53,872 nt of DNA from contig JAGBZD010000025.1 in the NCBI GenBank assembly GCA_017628395.1, positions 1-53,872 on the forward strand. The letters are read 5' to 3'. Positions 6,827-15,414 of this stretch are shown here, one piece after another. The notes beneath the pieces are model-generated. The model saw only the letters and a list, made by a program, of their open reading frames with translations. It ran no database searches and was not told the DNA's origin. This DNA comes from Paludibacteraceae bacterium (GTDB taxonomy: Bacteria; Bacteroidota; Bacteroidia; Bacteroidales; Paludibacteraceae). Position 1 is the first letter of the stretch. Each line of letters starts with the position of its first letter. Position numbers and translations under genes: made by a program.

Positions 6827-7669
6827 ATGAAGCAATTTATTATCATATTGGTTAGTCTTTTGCTGCTGAATAGTTGTCATTTCTTGGAAGAAAGACGACT
6901 GAGCGGTAGTGTAGCCGAATACAATGGCAAGACCATTACGCTAAAAGAGTTGCAGACCCTTACAGCAGGGCTTTCGGCAGAAGATAGCGCACGCGTAGCA
7001 GAGCAATATATCCGCCAATGGGCCATTAGTCTGATAGAATACGATGTTGCCAAAGACCAAACCAACAAAACCATAGAACAACTGGTCGAAGACTACCGAC
7101 GCTCATTGTATCTGCACGAGTATGAGAAAAAATTAGTGGCACAACACATGCCGCGCCTCATAGAAGACTCTATCATACAAGCTTTCTACGACTTGCATGT
7201 GGATCATCTGATTCTGCCAAGCACTATCGTGCAAGGCGTACTCTTAGTCGTGCCTCACGATGCTCCCAACATGGATGAGTTGCGCAAAAAAATCCAACAA
7301 CCCGACATAGAAGAGAATATCGAATGGGTAGAGAAGTTCGCCTATCAATATGCCGTAGGATACGAGTTATTCTTAGATGAGTGGAAAAATATGAATGAGA
7401 TTATTCCTTACATGCCATTCGAACAAAACACCCTGAATAAATTACTGACCACCAAACGACAAATCGAATTGCAAGACTCTATTAACACATTTATCTTGCA
7501 AGTAACAGACATACACCTAAAAGGAACGCGTATGCCGTTGACCTATGCTCGAAAAGAGATAGAAACAACACTCCTACAACAACGACAAGTGGAGTTCCTG
7601 CAACAAGAACGAGAATTACTATACAACAAAGCAATCAAAGAAGGAAAACTAAAACTATATGAAGAATAA
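6827..7669 (+). CDS. Lipoprotein, PpiC/SurA-like N-terminal region, 280 aa
   Basis: The first 17 residues (MKQFIIILVSLLLLNSC) form a lipoprotein signal with lipobox LNSC, so the protein should be anchored in a membrane facing the periplasm. The rest is mostly helical, with 'VAEYNGKTITLKELQ' and 'AEQYIRQWAISLIEYDVAK', as in the chaperone part of SurA/PrsA-type proteins. No clear parvulin catalytic domain is visible. It overlaps the next gene, a true two-domain isomerase, by 11 bases. The most likely role is a helper in outer-membrane protein folding, inferred from position and weak likeness. Confidence 0.75.
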   Translation: MKQFIIILVSLLLLNSCHFLEERRLSGSVAEYNGKTITLKELQTLTAGLSAEDSARVAEQYIRQWAISLIEYDVAKDQTNKTIEQLVEDYRRSLYLHEYEKKLVAQHMPRLIEDSIIQAFYDLHVDHLILPSTIVQGVLLVVPHDAPNMDELRKKIQQPDIEENIEWVEKFAYQYAVGYELFLDEWKNMNEIIPYMPFEQNTLNKLLTTKRQIELQDSINTFILQVTDIHLKGTRMPLTYARKEIETTLLQQRQVEFLQQERELLYNKAIKEGKLKLYEE

Positions 7670-9020
7670 TATTTTTGACAGTTGGCTATTGGCTATTGGC
7701 TGTTGGCTATTGGCAAGTGGCTGTTTGGCACAGGACAACATCATTGATGAAGTGATATGGATAGTCGGCGAAGAAGCTATCTTGCGTAGCGAAGTAGAGG
7801 AAGAGCGTTTGCGGGCTCAGTATGAAGGACAACCCATTTCGGGCGACCCATACTGCGTAATCCCCGAACAGTTGGCTATTCAAAAACTATTCCTGCACCA
7901 AGCCGAATTGGATTCCGTGGAAGCTAACGAATCGTCCGTAAGCAGCCAAGTGGACATGCGCATGAATTACTACATCTCGCAGATTGGTAGCAAAGAGAAA
8001 ATGGAAGAATACTTCCGTAAAACCAGCAGCGAGATTCGCGAAGAAATGATGACCGCAGTACGCCATCAGATGATTATTCAGCAGATGCAAAGCAAACTGA
8101 CAGCAGACATTCAGCCCACACCAGCCGAAGTGAGACGCTACTACAATTCGCTGAGTGTAGACTCTCTCCCTATGGTGCCTGCGCAAGTGGAAGTGCAGAT
8201 ACTGAGTATTGAGCCACCCGTACCGGTGGAAGAAACAGAGCGTATCAAATCGCAATTGCGCGAATTTACAGAGCGCGTTACCAGCGGTAAAGCCGACTTT
8301 AGCATGTTGGCTCGCTTATACTCAGAAGATACCGAGTCGGCAAAACGCGGTGGTGAGTTGGGTTTTGTGGGCAAAGGACAATTGGTGAGCGCTTTTGCTG
8401 ATGTAGCGTTCAATCTCACTGACCCCAAACGCGTATCGCGCATAGTAGAAACCGAATACGGCTACCATATCATTCAGCTCATTGAGCGCAAAGGCGACCG
8501 CATCAATTGCCGACATATATTGCTCAAACCACGCGTTTCGTACATGGACAAGCAAAATGCAGTGGCACGCTTGGACTCTATACGCACTCTGGTGCTAACA
8601 GATAGTCTGTCTTTCGAACGAGCAGTAGCACAATTCTCCGAAGATAAATCCACCCTCATGAACGGTGGACTCATGACCAACCCCACTACAGGTGCCAGCA
8701 AGTTTGAATACCAAGACCTGCCACCTGAGATTGCACGACAAATATACAGCATGAAAGAGGGCGACATAAGCGCACCTTTCACCATGATGGACCGCTCGAA
8801 AAACAAAGAAGTATGTGCCATCGTGCGACTGAAAACCAAACGCGAATCACACAAAGCCAACCTCACCGATGACTTCCAAATCATTCGCAACATACTCATG
8901 GAGAAACTCAGCGGAGAAACTATTGACCAATGGATCCGCAACAAACAAAAAGAAATATATGTTCATATCGACCCCAACTGGCGCGGGTGCGACTTCCAAT
9001 ATCCAGGTTGGGTGCATTGA
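7659..9020 (+). CDS. SurA-type periplasmic peptidyl-prolyl isomerase
   Basis: The product has 453 residues: a signal peptide, a helical chaperone domain (~25-170) and two parvulin domains (~170-275 and ~285-390). The second shows 'CRHILLKP', 'FSEDKST..GG' and 'EGDISAPF'. It should escort unfolded outer-membrane proteins through the periplasm. The signal peptide (SWLLAIGCWLLASGCLAQ) is encoded by a run of 7-base repeats (7682-7730), so its hydrophobic core comes from repeat DNA. Changes of one copy would shift the frame. It lies in an operon with the lipoprotein before it and the OstA-like gene after it. Confidence 0.88.
   Translation: MKNNIFDSWLLAIGCWLLASGCLAQDNIIDEVIWIVGEEAILRSEVEEERLRAQYEGQPISGDPYCVIPEQLAIQKLFLHQAELDSVEANESSVSSQVDMRMNYYISQIGSKEKMEEYFRKTSSEIREEMMTAVRHQMIIQQMQSKLTADIQPTPAEVRRYYNSLSVDSLPMVPAQVEVQILSIEPPVPVEETERIKSQLREFTERVTSGKADFSMLARLYSEDTESAKRGGELGFVGKGQLVSAFADVAFNLTDPKRVSRIVETEYGYHIIQLIERKGDRINCRHILLKPRVSYMDKQNAVARLDSIRTLVLTDSLSFERAVAQFSEDKSTLMNGGLMTNPTTGASKFEYQDLPPEIARQIYSMKEGDISAPFTMMDRSKNKEVCAIVRLKTKRESHKANLTDDFQIIRNILMEKLSGETIDQWIRNKQKEIYVHIDPNWRGCDFQYPGWVH
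7682..7730 (+). repeat. Heptanucleotide tandem repeat (TTGGCTA) in surA signal peptide
   Basis: Seven successive 7-base units read TTGGCTA, TTGGCTA, TTGGCTG, TTGGCTA, TTGGCAA, GTGGCTG and TTTGGCA. Seven is not a multiple of three, so gain or loss of one unit changes the reading frame. Confidence 0.8.
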
Positions 9021-9025
9021 GAAAG

Positions 9026-10786
9026 GTGAAAGTACTTAAGAGATACATATTATCAATTTTGGGACTATTGGTGCTCGGCAATGGGCTGTGCTGCATATCC
9101 ATCGTTGCACAAGATACAACCAAGGTATCATTGGTCTATCTTGAGCACTCCCAAACACTCTCTTTTGATGAGGTGCGACTTCCCGATGCACAAATATTGC
9201 GCGGCGATGTTTGCTTCCGTCACGATTCTGTACTCATGTATTGCGACTCTGCCTATTTCTTTGAGAAAGAAAATTCGCTACACGCCTTTGGTCATGTGCA
9301 TATGATACAGGGCGACACATTAGAGGGATTCAGCGATGTACTCTACTACAACGGAAATACCAAATTAGCACGCATGCGTAGAAATGTGCGCCTCATCCAC
9401 CAAGAAACCGTACTCACCACAGATAGCCTCAACTACAACCGAAAGAAAAATATCGCATACTACTTTTCTGGAGGCATGATTGAAGATAGCCTAAATACAC
9501 TCACCTCTCGCTGGGGACAATATACCCCCGACAACCACCAAGCTATTTTCCGAGACAATGTGAAACTCATCAATCCCAATTTTGTACTTACTGCCGACAC
9601 GCTGGGGTATAATACCGAAAGCTATCAGTCTGACTTAGTGGGACCCACACAAATTTTATACGAAGAGGAGACCACTATCCTTTCTACCAATGGATGGTAT
9701 AACACCGAAACCGAGAAATCGCTATTGCTCGATCGCTCACAAATCATTCACACCGATGGCATGACCCTAACAGGAGATACCATCTATTACGACAAGAAAA
9801 ACGGATACGGTCGCTCTATCGGCAATATTGAATCCACCGACTCTACCAACCAGATGACCCTCTACGGACAATATAGCGAAGTATGGGAAGAAACCAACAA
9901 AGCATATGTCACAGATAGTGCGATGCTACTGGACTGGTCGGACTCTACCATGTTCACTTACATGCACGCCGACACACTATGGACAGAAGATATTCCGTAT
10001 CAAACCTACTCACTGCTACCCAAAGATAGCGTATGGGTAGATTCCGTACGAACAGCGATGCCGCCAGACACCTTGTGGAAAGACACCACCTACCAACAAC
10101 TGCGTGCCTTCCACCATGTCCGCATTTACCGCGAGGACATGCAAGCCGTTTGCGATTCAGCACGCTATCATGGCAAAGACTCACTACTCACACTCTTTGG
10201 ATTGCCTATCTGCTGGAACGAAGACAACCAGATTTCAGCCGACTTGATCAATATTTACCTCAAAGACCAAACCGTTGACTACCTACATGGCGTAGGCAAC
10301 GCCTTGACCGTCAAACGAGAAGGATACAACGAATTTGATCAGATGTCGGGCAAAGAAATGCTGGCATATGTGCGCGACGGAGATGTCTATTTGGTGGATG
10401 TACAGGGTAATGCTGAAACGGTATTCTACCCACGCGAAGACGATGGATCATATGTGGGCGTCAATCGCACACAAAGTAGTTTCGTTAAGCTTTACCTGCA
10501 AGACCGACAGATTCACCATGTGGTATTCACCACCGCCACTACAGGCGTGATGATACCAATAGACCAAGCACTGCCTGAAGAAAGAACACTCAGCGGATTC
10601 TTCTGGGCAGAAGACGAGCGACCACAACAACCTATGGATATCTTCCGACATCCCGAACGCACGAAACGACCAGAACAAACCGTTTCATCGGCAACTGAGG
10701 AAGAAGAAGAGGAGGATGAGGAAGAAGAAATAAACAACAAACAGAATAGAAGAAAACGAAATAATCAAACAAAAAACAATAGATAG
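9026..10786 (+). CDS. OstA/LptA-like organic solvent tolerance protein, 586 aa
   Basis: The protein has repeated OstA/LptA-type beta-strand patterns ('ILRGDVCFRHDSVLMYCDSAYFFEKENSLHAFGHVHM', 'TVLTTDSLNYN', 'FVLTADTLGYN', 'MTLTGDTIYYD'). LptA-type domains form a periplasmic bridge that carries lipopolysaccharide to the outer membrane. I chose GTG 9026 because it gives a proper signal peptide (MKVLKRYILSILGLLVLGNG... VAQ). The longer frame overlaps surA. The C-terminal ~45 residues are a run of Glu followed by a Lys/Arg/Asn tail, probably disordered. It sits 5 bases after surA and 5 bases before the next gene. Confidence 0.87.
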   Translation: MKVLKRYILSILGLLVLGNGLCCISIVAQDTTKVSLVYLEHSQTLSFDEVRLPDAQILRGDVCFRHDSVLMYCDSAYFFEKENSLHAFGHVHMIQGDTLEGFSDVLYYNGNTKLARMRRNVRLIHQETVLTTDSLNYNRKKNIAYYFSGGMIEDSLNTLTSRWGQYTPDNHQAIFRDNVKLINPNFVLTADTLGYNTESYQSDLVGPTQILYEEETTILSTNGWYNTETEKSLLLDRSQIIHTDGMTLTGDTIYYDKKNGYGRSIGNIESTDSTNQMTLYGQYSEVWEETNKAYVTDSAMLLDWSDSTMFTYMHADTLWTEDIPYQTYSLLPKDSVWVDSVRTAMPPDTLWKDTTYQQLRAFHHVRIYREDMQAVCDSARYHGKDSLLTLFGLPICWNEDNQISADLINIYLKDQTVDYLHGVGNALTVKREGYNEFDQMSGKEMLAYVRDGDVYLVDVQGNAETVFYPREDDGSYVGVNRTQSSFVKLYLQDRQIHHVVFTTATTGVMIPIDQALPEERTLSGFFWAEDERPQQPMDIFRHPERTKRPEQTVSSATEEEEEEDEEEEINNKQNRRKRNNQTKNNR

Positions 10787-10791
10787 AAACT

Positions 10792-11517
10792 ATGAAAAAA
10801 AGTATTTTGTGCATAATCTTTGCATGCTGCAACATATTGCTCATACATGCAGAAAACAAACAGTATGTTGGACTGCAAGTGGGATTTACTCACCCTATCA
10901 CACGATTGAATGCTCCCATAGTAGGTAAAGAAACTACACTTAATGCTACTGCGTACAATGGTTTGAAAGTGGGTGTCGTATATGATGCCACTATTGTCAA
11001 GGGGTTTGGCTACACTATTGGGCTTAACTACACTTTTGGTGCAAATGCTACCGATTGGATGAAGGAAATAGCTACTCAACCCGGTTCTTATCCTCAAGTA
11101 CGCTCGCGTGGACAGTATCACCAAGTAGAGATTCCTGTGGATTGGCAATATAAATTTGAGATTGCTCAACACACATGGTTGATACTCTATACAGGTCCTA
11201 CACTGCAATGTGGATTGGTATTAAAAGATAAGTGGTACGCAAGAATGGATGACAAGAGCGATGCACTTACTCTTGAAGAAAACCTCTACTCAAAGGAAGA
11301 TATGGGAGATTATGCGCTCAAGCGTTTGAATGTCACTTGGGGTATTGGTGCAGGATTACAATACGAACGCTATTTCTTGCGTGGCGGGTATGACTTTGGT
11401 ATCATTAACCCATACAAAACCACTGTGTTTGAAATCAGCAATGATTACAAACCATACACCCGCGGTCGCTTCGACCAATGGCAAATCAAATTGGGTATCT
11501 ACCTCTGGGAAAAATAA
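10792..11517 (+). CDS. Outer-membrane beta-barrel protein (porin-like), 241 aa
   Basis: The signal peptide is MKKSILCIIFACCNILLIHA. About eight amphipathic strands follow, including 'YVGLQVGFTHPI', 'LKVGVVYDATIVKGFGYTIGLNYTFG', 'HQVEIPVDWQYKF' and 'WGIGAGLQYERYFLRGGYDFGI', and it ends with an aromatic residue close to the terminus (IKLGIYLWEK). This is the pattern of the OMP_b-brl type small barrels common in Bacteroidota. The ligand is unknown. It is the last envelope gene of the run beginning at 6827. Confidence 0.85.
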   Translation: MKKSILCIIFACCNILLIHAENKQYVGLQVGFTHPITRLNAPIVGKETTLNATAYNGLKVGVVYDATIVKGFGYTIGLNYTFGANATDWMKEIATQPGSYPQVRSRGQYHQVEIPVDWQYKFEIAQHTWLILYTGPTLQCGLVLKDKWYARMDDKSDALTLEENLYSKEDMGDYALKRLNVTWGIGAGLQYERYFLRGGYDFGIINPYKTTVFEISNDYKPYTRGRFDQWQIKLGIYLWEK

Positions 11518-11521
11518 AATC

Positions 11522-11558
11522 CTTGCCTTTACACCATACACTCTACACCATACACCAA
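11522..11558 (+). repeat. Spacer tandem repeat before dnaG
   Basis: ACACCATACACTCT and ACACCATACACCAA lie in tandem (period 14) and end directly at the dnaG ATG. Related TACAC words precede the radical SAM gene and, in reverse complement, ricT. Confidence 0.65.
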
Positions 11559-13577
11559 ATGATACCTCGCGAAACCATAGATAGAATATTCTCCGCCGCT
11601 CGCATCGAAGATGTGGTAGGCGACTATGTATCACTCAAGAAACGCGGTGCCAACTTGATTGGTCTATGCCCTTTCCACGATGAGAAGACGGGGTCTTTCA
11701 CCGTGTCGCCCAGCAAAGGTATCTTCAAATGTTTTGGTTGCGGAAAGGCAGGTCATTCGGTAGGCTTCATCATGGAGATTGAGCAATGCTCTTACATAGA
11801 AGCCATTCGCCAACTGGCAAAGAAATACCATATTGAGATAGAGGAACGCGAACTCACCGCCGAAGAAAAGCAGAAACAAGACGACCGAGAGTCAATGTTC
11901 ATTGTCAATGAGTTTGCCAACAAATGGTTTCACGAGCAACTATGGAACACACCAGAAGGTACAGCCGTGGCAATGAGTTATCTGCGCCAACGCGGACTGC
12001 GTGAGGATATCATTCGTAAGTTCCAGATTGGCTACTCCCCCGAGAAAGCAGCCCTCTGGGATGTAGCCAAAAAGAAAGGCTTCCAAGAGAAATACCTACT
12101 CAACGACTCACAAAATGCACCATACATTGGCACAGGTGTCTGCGGCAAGAGCGAGAACGGCAGACTCTACGACCGTTTTCGTGGTCGCGTGATGTTCCCT
12201 TTCTTGTCCGTCAGCGGCAAGGTGGTGGGATTCTCTGGACGCTTGATGGTCAAGAACGACAAAGTGGGTAAGTATGTCAATTCGCCCACTTCGCTCATCT
12301 ACGAGAAGCATAACGAGCTCTTTGGACTCTATCAAGCCAAACAAGCCATATCCAAAAATAATAGTTGCTACCTCGTAGAGGGACAGATGGATGTCATTCA
12401 ACTCGTGCAATCGGGCATAGAGAATGTGGTAGCATCTGGCGGTACGGCACTCACCATCAACCAAATACGACTTATCCATCGTTTTACAGAGAATATCATT
12501 CTGCTCTACGATGGCGACAAAGCGGGTATCAAAGCTGCATTGCGCGGTATAGATATGATGCTGGAGGAGGGTATCAACATCCGCGTCATACTGCTGCCAG
12601 AGGGAGAAGACCCCGATAGCTTTGCTAAGACCCACAACGCCTCCGACCTCAAAGAGTTCTTGGATAATAACCAACATGACTTCATTCGCTTCAAGACCCA
12701 ATTGCTCATGGAAGAGGCGCAAAACGACCCCTCTAAACGCTCGGAGATGATTCTGCAAATCGTGCGTTCTATAGCTGTCATTCCAGATATCATCAAACGA
12801 CAGGTGTATATCAAAGATACCGCTACCCTATTAGCGATGCCCGAAGATGTACTCACGCGCAAGGTGAATGAGATACGCAAGAAAGAGGCTGAAGAACGCA
12901 AGAAAAGAAAAGAAACAGAACAACGCCAAACAGGCGATAGTGGGTCCGAAACACAGCCAGACACGCCTACGATTACTGCTGCCACGGAGCAGCACGAAGA
13001 GCAACACCTCACGCACAAAGAGCGCAACATACTCAATCTCATACAAGTACTCATACGCTATGGCGAAAGAGTTCTTTATCAAACAGAAGACCAAATTATC
13101 ACTGCGGGGGAATACATCATCACCGAGATGAAGAACGATAGCATCGACATTGCTAACCCACTATTTCAACAAGTGATTAATGAATATATAGCCAACTACC
13201 AGACACCTAACTTTGTGTCTTCGGTGTTTTTCCAACACCACCCTGATACCCAGATTAGCCAACTGGCGGTGGATATGATTGCCGACAAATACCAACTCAG
13301 CCGTATGTATAGCAAACGAAGTATCTCTGAGAACATCGTTCAAGAGGTACAACAAGACGAAACAGCCATTCTGCCCGAATTGGTACAGCGCCTGCTATTG
13401 GAACTCAAATACACAGTGGTGGACGAACGCATAGATAGCATGCAGCGTCTTCTCAAAGAGGCACAAGCCAACGATGATTGGCAACTCATCACGGCTATCC
13501 TCGAACAGCAGCCCCAACTCATGGAGATCCGCCAGCAACTCTGCCGTGCCCTCGGCAACCGCGTCATCGTCCGTTAA
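11559..13577 (+). CDS. dnaG: DNA primase DnaG
   Basis: DnaG makes RNA primers for DNA replication. The 672-residue product has the CHC2 zinc finger near the N-terminus (CPFHDEKTGSF...KCFGCG), the catalytic TOPRIM domain ('YLVEGQMDVIQLVQSG', 'VASGGTALT', 'LLYDGDKAGIKAALRG') and a C-terminal helicase-binding region. A charged linker (KKEAEERKKRKETEQ) lies between them, near residue 450. I chose ATG 11559 because the upstream in-frame extension reads spacer repeats and the end of the barrel gene. It is followed by a radical SAM gene. Confidence 0.95.
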   Translation: MIPRETIDRIFSAARIEDVVGDYVSLKKRGANLIGLCPFHDEKTGSFTVSPSKGIFKCFGCGKAGHSVGFIMEIEQCSYIEAIRQLAKKYHIEIEERELTAEEKQKQDDRESMFIVNEFANKWFHEQLWNTPEGTAVAMSYLRQRGLREDIIRKFQIGYSPEKAALWDVAKKKGFQEKYLLNDSQNAPYIGTGVCGKSENGRLYDRFRGRVMFPFLSVSGKVVGFSGRLMVKNDKVGKYVNSPTSLIYEKHNELFGLYQAKQAISKNNSCYLVEGQMDVIQLVQSGIENVVASGGTALTINQIRLIHRFTENIILLYDGDKAGIKAALRGIDMMLEEGINIRVILLPEGEDPDSFAKTHNASDLKEFLDNNQHDFIRFKTQLLMEEAQNDPSKRSEMILQIVRSIAVIPDIIKRQVYIKDTATLLAMPEDVLTRKVNEIRKKEAEERKKRKETEQRQTGDSGSETQPDTPTITAATEQHEEQHLTHKERNILNLIQVLIRYGERVLYQTEDQIITAGEYIITEMKNDSIDIANPLFQQVINEYIANYQTPNFVSSVFFQHHPDTQISQLAVDMIADKYQLSRMYSKRSISENIVQEVQQDETAILPELVQRLLLELKYTVVDERIDSMQRLLKEAQANDDWQLITAILEQQPQLMEIRQQLCRALGNRVIVR

Positions 13578-13584
13578 TTCGTGC

Positions 13585-13608
13585 CTTTACACTTTACACT
13601 ATACACCT
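13585..13608 (+). repeat. 7-bp tandem repeat before radical SAM gene
   Basis: TTTACAC, TTTACAC and TATACAC are in tandem, ending three bases before the ATG. The reverse complement (GTGTAAA x3) occurs at 46275-46295 before ricT. Confidence 0.7.
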
Positions 13609-13610
13609 CC

Positions 13611-14372
13611 ATGCTCTTCGATTCTATTGCATATGGTCCTATCCGTTCGCGCCGCTTGGGCGTGTCCTTGGGTATGAACCTCATGCCCACCACTGCCAAA
13701 CTCTGCACCTTTGATTGCGTGTATTGCGAATGTGGTTGGAACCAACCCGTTTCACACCCCATACTCCCCACCCGTCAAGAAGTACGCGAAGCACTCGCCT
13801 CTCGCCTTATCGCCTTACCGCCTAATAGCCTCGATGTTATCACCTTCAGCGGCAATGGCGAACCCACCCTGCACCCCGAGTTCTTAGGTATTATCCAAGA
13901 TACTTGCGCCTTGCGTGACCAACACTGTCCACAAGCCAAGATTTCGGTACTCAGCAACTCTACCCAACTCGGGCGACCAGATGTGCTGGAAGCCTTGCGC
14001 CTATGCGATAATCGTATCTTGAAACTGGACTCTGCCATCAATACGACCATGCGCTTGATAGACAAACCTGTCAATCCCAACTTGACCGTCGAGCAGATTG
14101 CTGAGTGGCTCTCGCTCTTTGATGGCAACTTCACCTTACAAACCTGCTTCTTACGCGGCGAATACATGGGGCAGATCATCGACAACACCACCAGTGAAGA
14201 ACTTGACGCTTGGTACGCTATGGTAGAGCGTCTGCACCCCCAACAGGTCATGATCTATGTCATTGACCGCGCTACACCCCTGCAAACATTATCCAAAGTG
14301 CCTGCTGCAGAGATGGAGGCAATTGCTGCACCGCTGCGCGCCAAAGGCGTAGATGTCATTGTCAGTGCATGA
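13611..14372 (+). CDS. Radical SAM protein, 253 aa
   Basis: It has a radical SAM core. The iron-sulfur motif appears as 'LCTFDCVYCECG' (C-x3-C-x2-C, residues ~32-39), followed by 'ITFSGNGEPTLHPEF' (the SAM-binding GNGEPT motif) and 'VSVLSNST'-type strands. The form is close to small stand-alone radical SAM proteins with an 'MNLMPTTAKLCTFDCVYC' start, often annotated only by fold. The substrate is unknown. ATG 13611 is chosen because upstream codons are repeat DNA. The stop overlaps the next ATG (ATGA), so it is coupled to the glycosyltransferase gene. Confidence 0.85.
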   Translation: MLFDSIAYGPIRSRRLGVSLGMNLMPTTAKLCTFDCVYCECGWNQPVSHPILPTRQEVREALASRLIALPPNSLDVITFSGNGEPTLHPEFLGIIQDTCALRDQHCPQAKISVLSNSTQLGRPDVLEALRLCDNRILKLDSAINTTMRLIDKPVNPNLTVEQIAEWLSLFDGNFTLQTCFLRGEYMGQIIDNTTSEELDAWYAMVERLHPQQVMIYVIDRATPLQTLSKVPAAEMEAIAAPLRAKGVDVIVSA

Positions 14373-15346
14373 AGATTCTGATAGCACCACTCAACTGGGG
14401 ACTGGGGCATGCCACCCGTTGTATCCCGCTTATCCGCCACTATTTGGCAGCGGGCGACGAAGTGGTGCTGGGCGGAGATGGCGAGAGCATAAGACTGCTT
14501 CGCCAGACTTTTCCTGCATTGCGTGTGATAGACTTACCTTCGCTGGAGTTGCACTATACCGACAATAATCAACAACGCGGATTCTACCTGCGCACCATAC
14601 CCGCACTCATACGCTTCACCATAGCCGACTACTACTATCTTCGCCAGCAGTTGGCGATAGAGCATTTCGATTTGGTTATTTCAGACAACCGCTTTGGGCT
14701 TTTCTCGCACCAAACACACTGCGTATATATGACGCACCAGCTCTATGTGCAATTGCCCAAGCGCTTGAAGATATTCCAACCCCTCGCCCGTGCGCTGCAC
14801 GCGTGTATATATAAGAGGTTTAACGAAGTATGGGTACCCGACTATGCCGACCCTACCAATAATCTGTCAGGAGCCTTGTCCCACGGTGGTCGTTTCGACC
14901 GCCATGCCAAGTACATCGGACCGCTATCGCGATTCAGCAATTTGGAGTCTGGAAGCCGGCATCCGGAAAAACCAACTGGTCTCCAGAAGCCGGAAGCCGG
15001 ACACCCCATTCTCGCCGTTCTCTCAGGATTAGAGCCCCAACGCACATTGTTTGAGCAAGCGCTCATCGCCCGTTTCAAAGATAGTACACAGCCTGTCTTA
15101 ATCGTTCGAGGAAAAATAGGCGGTCCTGCCACTACCACGCAAATAGGCGCAGTAACGCTGGTGCCGCAGATGAACGATGAACAACTGGTTCCGCTCATGC
15201 TGCAAGCAAAAAAAATAATCGTGCGTAGTGGCTACAGCACGATTATGGATTTATCCGTATTGGGTTTGCTATCCAAAGCAGAGTTCCACCCCACTCCCGG
15301 TCAAAGCGAACAAGAATACCTCTCCACTCTCACCTCTCACCTTTAA
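14369..15346 (+). CDS. Glycosyltransferase (MurG/family 28-like), altered C-terminus, 325 aa
   Basis: The start MKILIAPLNWGLGHATRCIPLIRHYLAAGDEV is the UDP-sugar glycosyltransferase family 28 pattern (GxGHxxR). The C-terminal half has 'ILAVLSGLEPQRTLFE', 'VLIVRGK' and 'IVRSGYSTIMDLSVLGLLSKAEFHPTPGQSEQEYL', as in nucleotide-sugar binding domains. The linker at residues ~192-212 is encoded by 'GAAGCCGG' repeats. After EQEYL, where homologs keep a further C-terminal segment, the protein ends in LSTLTSHL, encoded by a CACCTCT/CTCACCT repeat. I infer that repeat DNA has replaced the natural end. The acceptor is unknown. Confidence 0.8.
   Translation: MKILIAPLNWGLGHATRCIPLIRHYLAAGDEVVLGGDGESIRLLRQTFPALRVIDLPSLELHYTDNNQQRGFYLRTIPALIRFTIADYYYLRQQLAIEHFDLVISDNRFGLFSHQTHCVYMTHQLYVQLPKRLKIFQPLARALHACIYKRFNEVWVPDYADPTNNLSGALSHGGRFDRHAKYIGPLSRFSNLESGSRHPEKPTGLQKPEAGHPILAVLSGLEPQRTLFEQALIARFKDSTQPVLIVRGKIGGPATTTQIGAVTLVPQMNDEQLVPLMLQAKKIIVRSGYSTIMDLSVLGLLSKAEFHPTPGQSEQEYLSTLTSHL
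14945..15004 (+). repeat. GAAGCCGG/CATCCGG repeats inside coding sequence
   Basis: GGAAGCCGG, CATCCGG, GAAGCCGG and GAAGCCGG encode ESGSRHPEKPTGLQKPEAG in the linker of the glycosyltransferase. The related words CATCCGGTTGCCGG occur in the spacer at 23350-23372. Confidence 0.65.
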
Positions 15347-15349
15347 CCT

Positions 15350-15412
15350 ATCTTCAAGGCGCTCTGCGCCAATCTTCAGCCACGAAGTGGCAATCTTCAG
15401 CCCGTTAGGGCG
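15350..15412 (+). repeat. Tandem units: constant AATCTTCA plus changing perfect hairpin
   Basis: Three units share (A)ATCTTCA. Their cores are GGCGC-tct-GCGCC (15358-15370), GCCAC-gaa-GTGGC (15379-15391) and GCCC-gtta-GGGC (15400-15411). Each core is a perfect mini-hairpin of different sequence. The array lies between two convergent genes, so the hairpins may also act as a bidirectional terminator. Confidence 0.85.
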
Positions 15413-15414
15413 AT

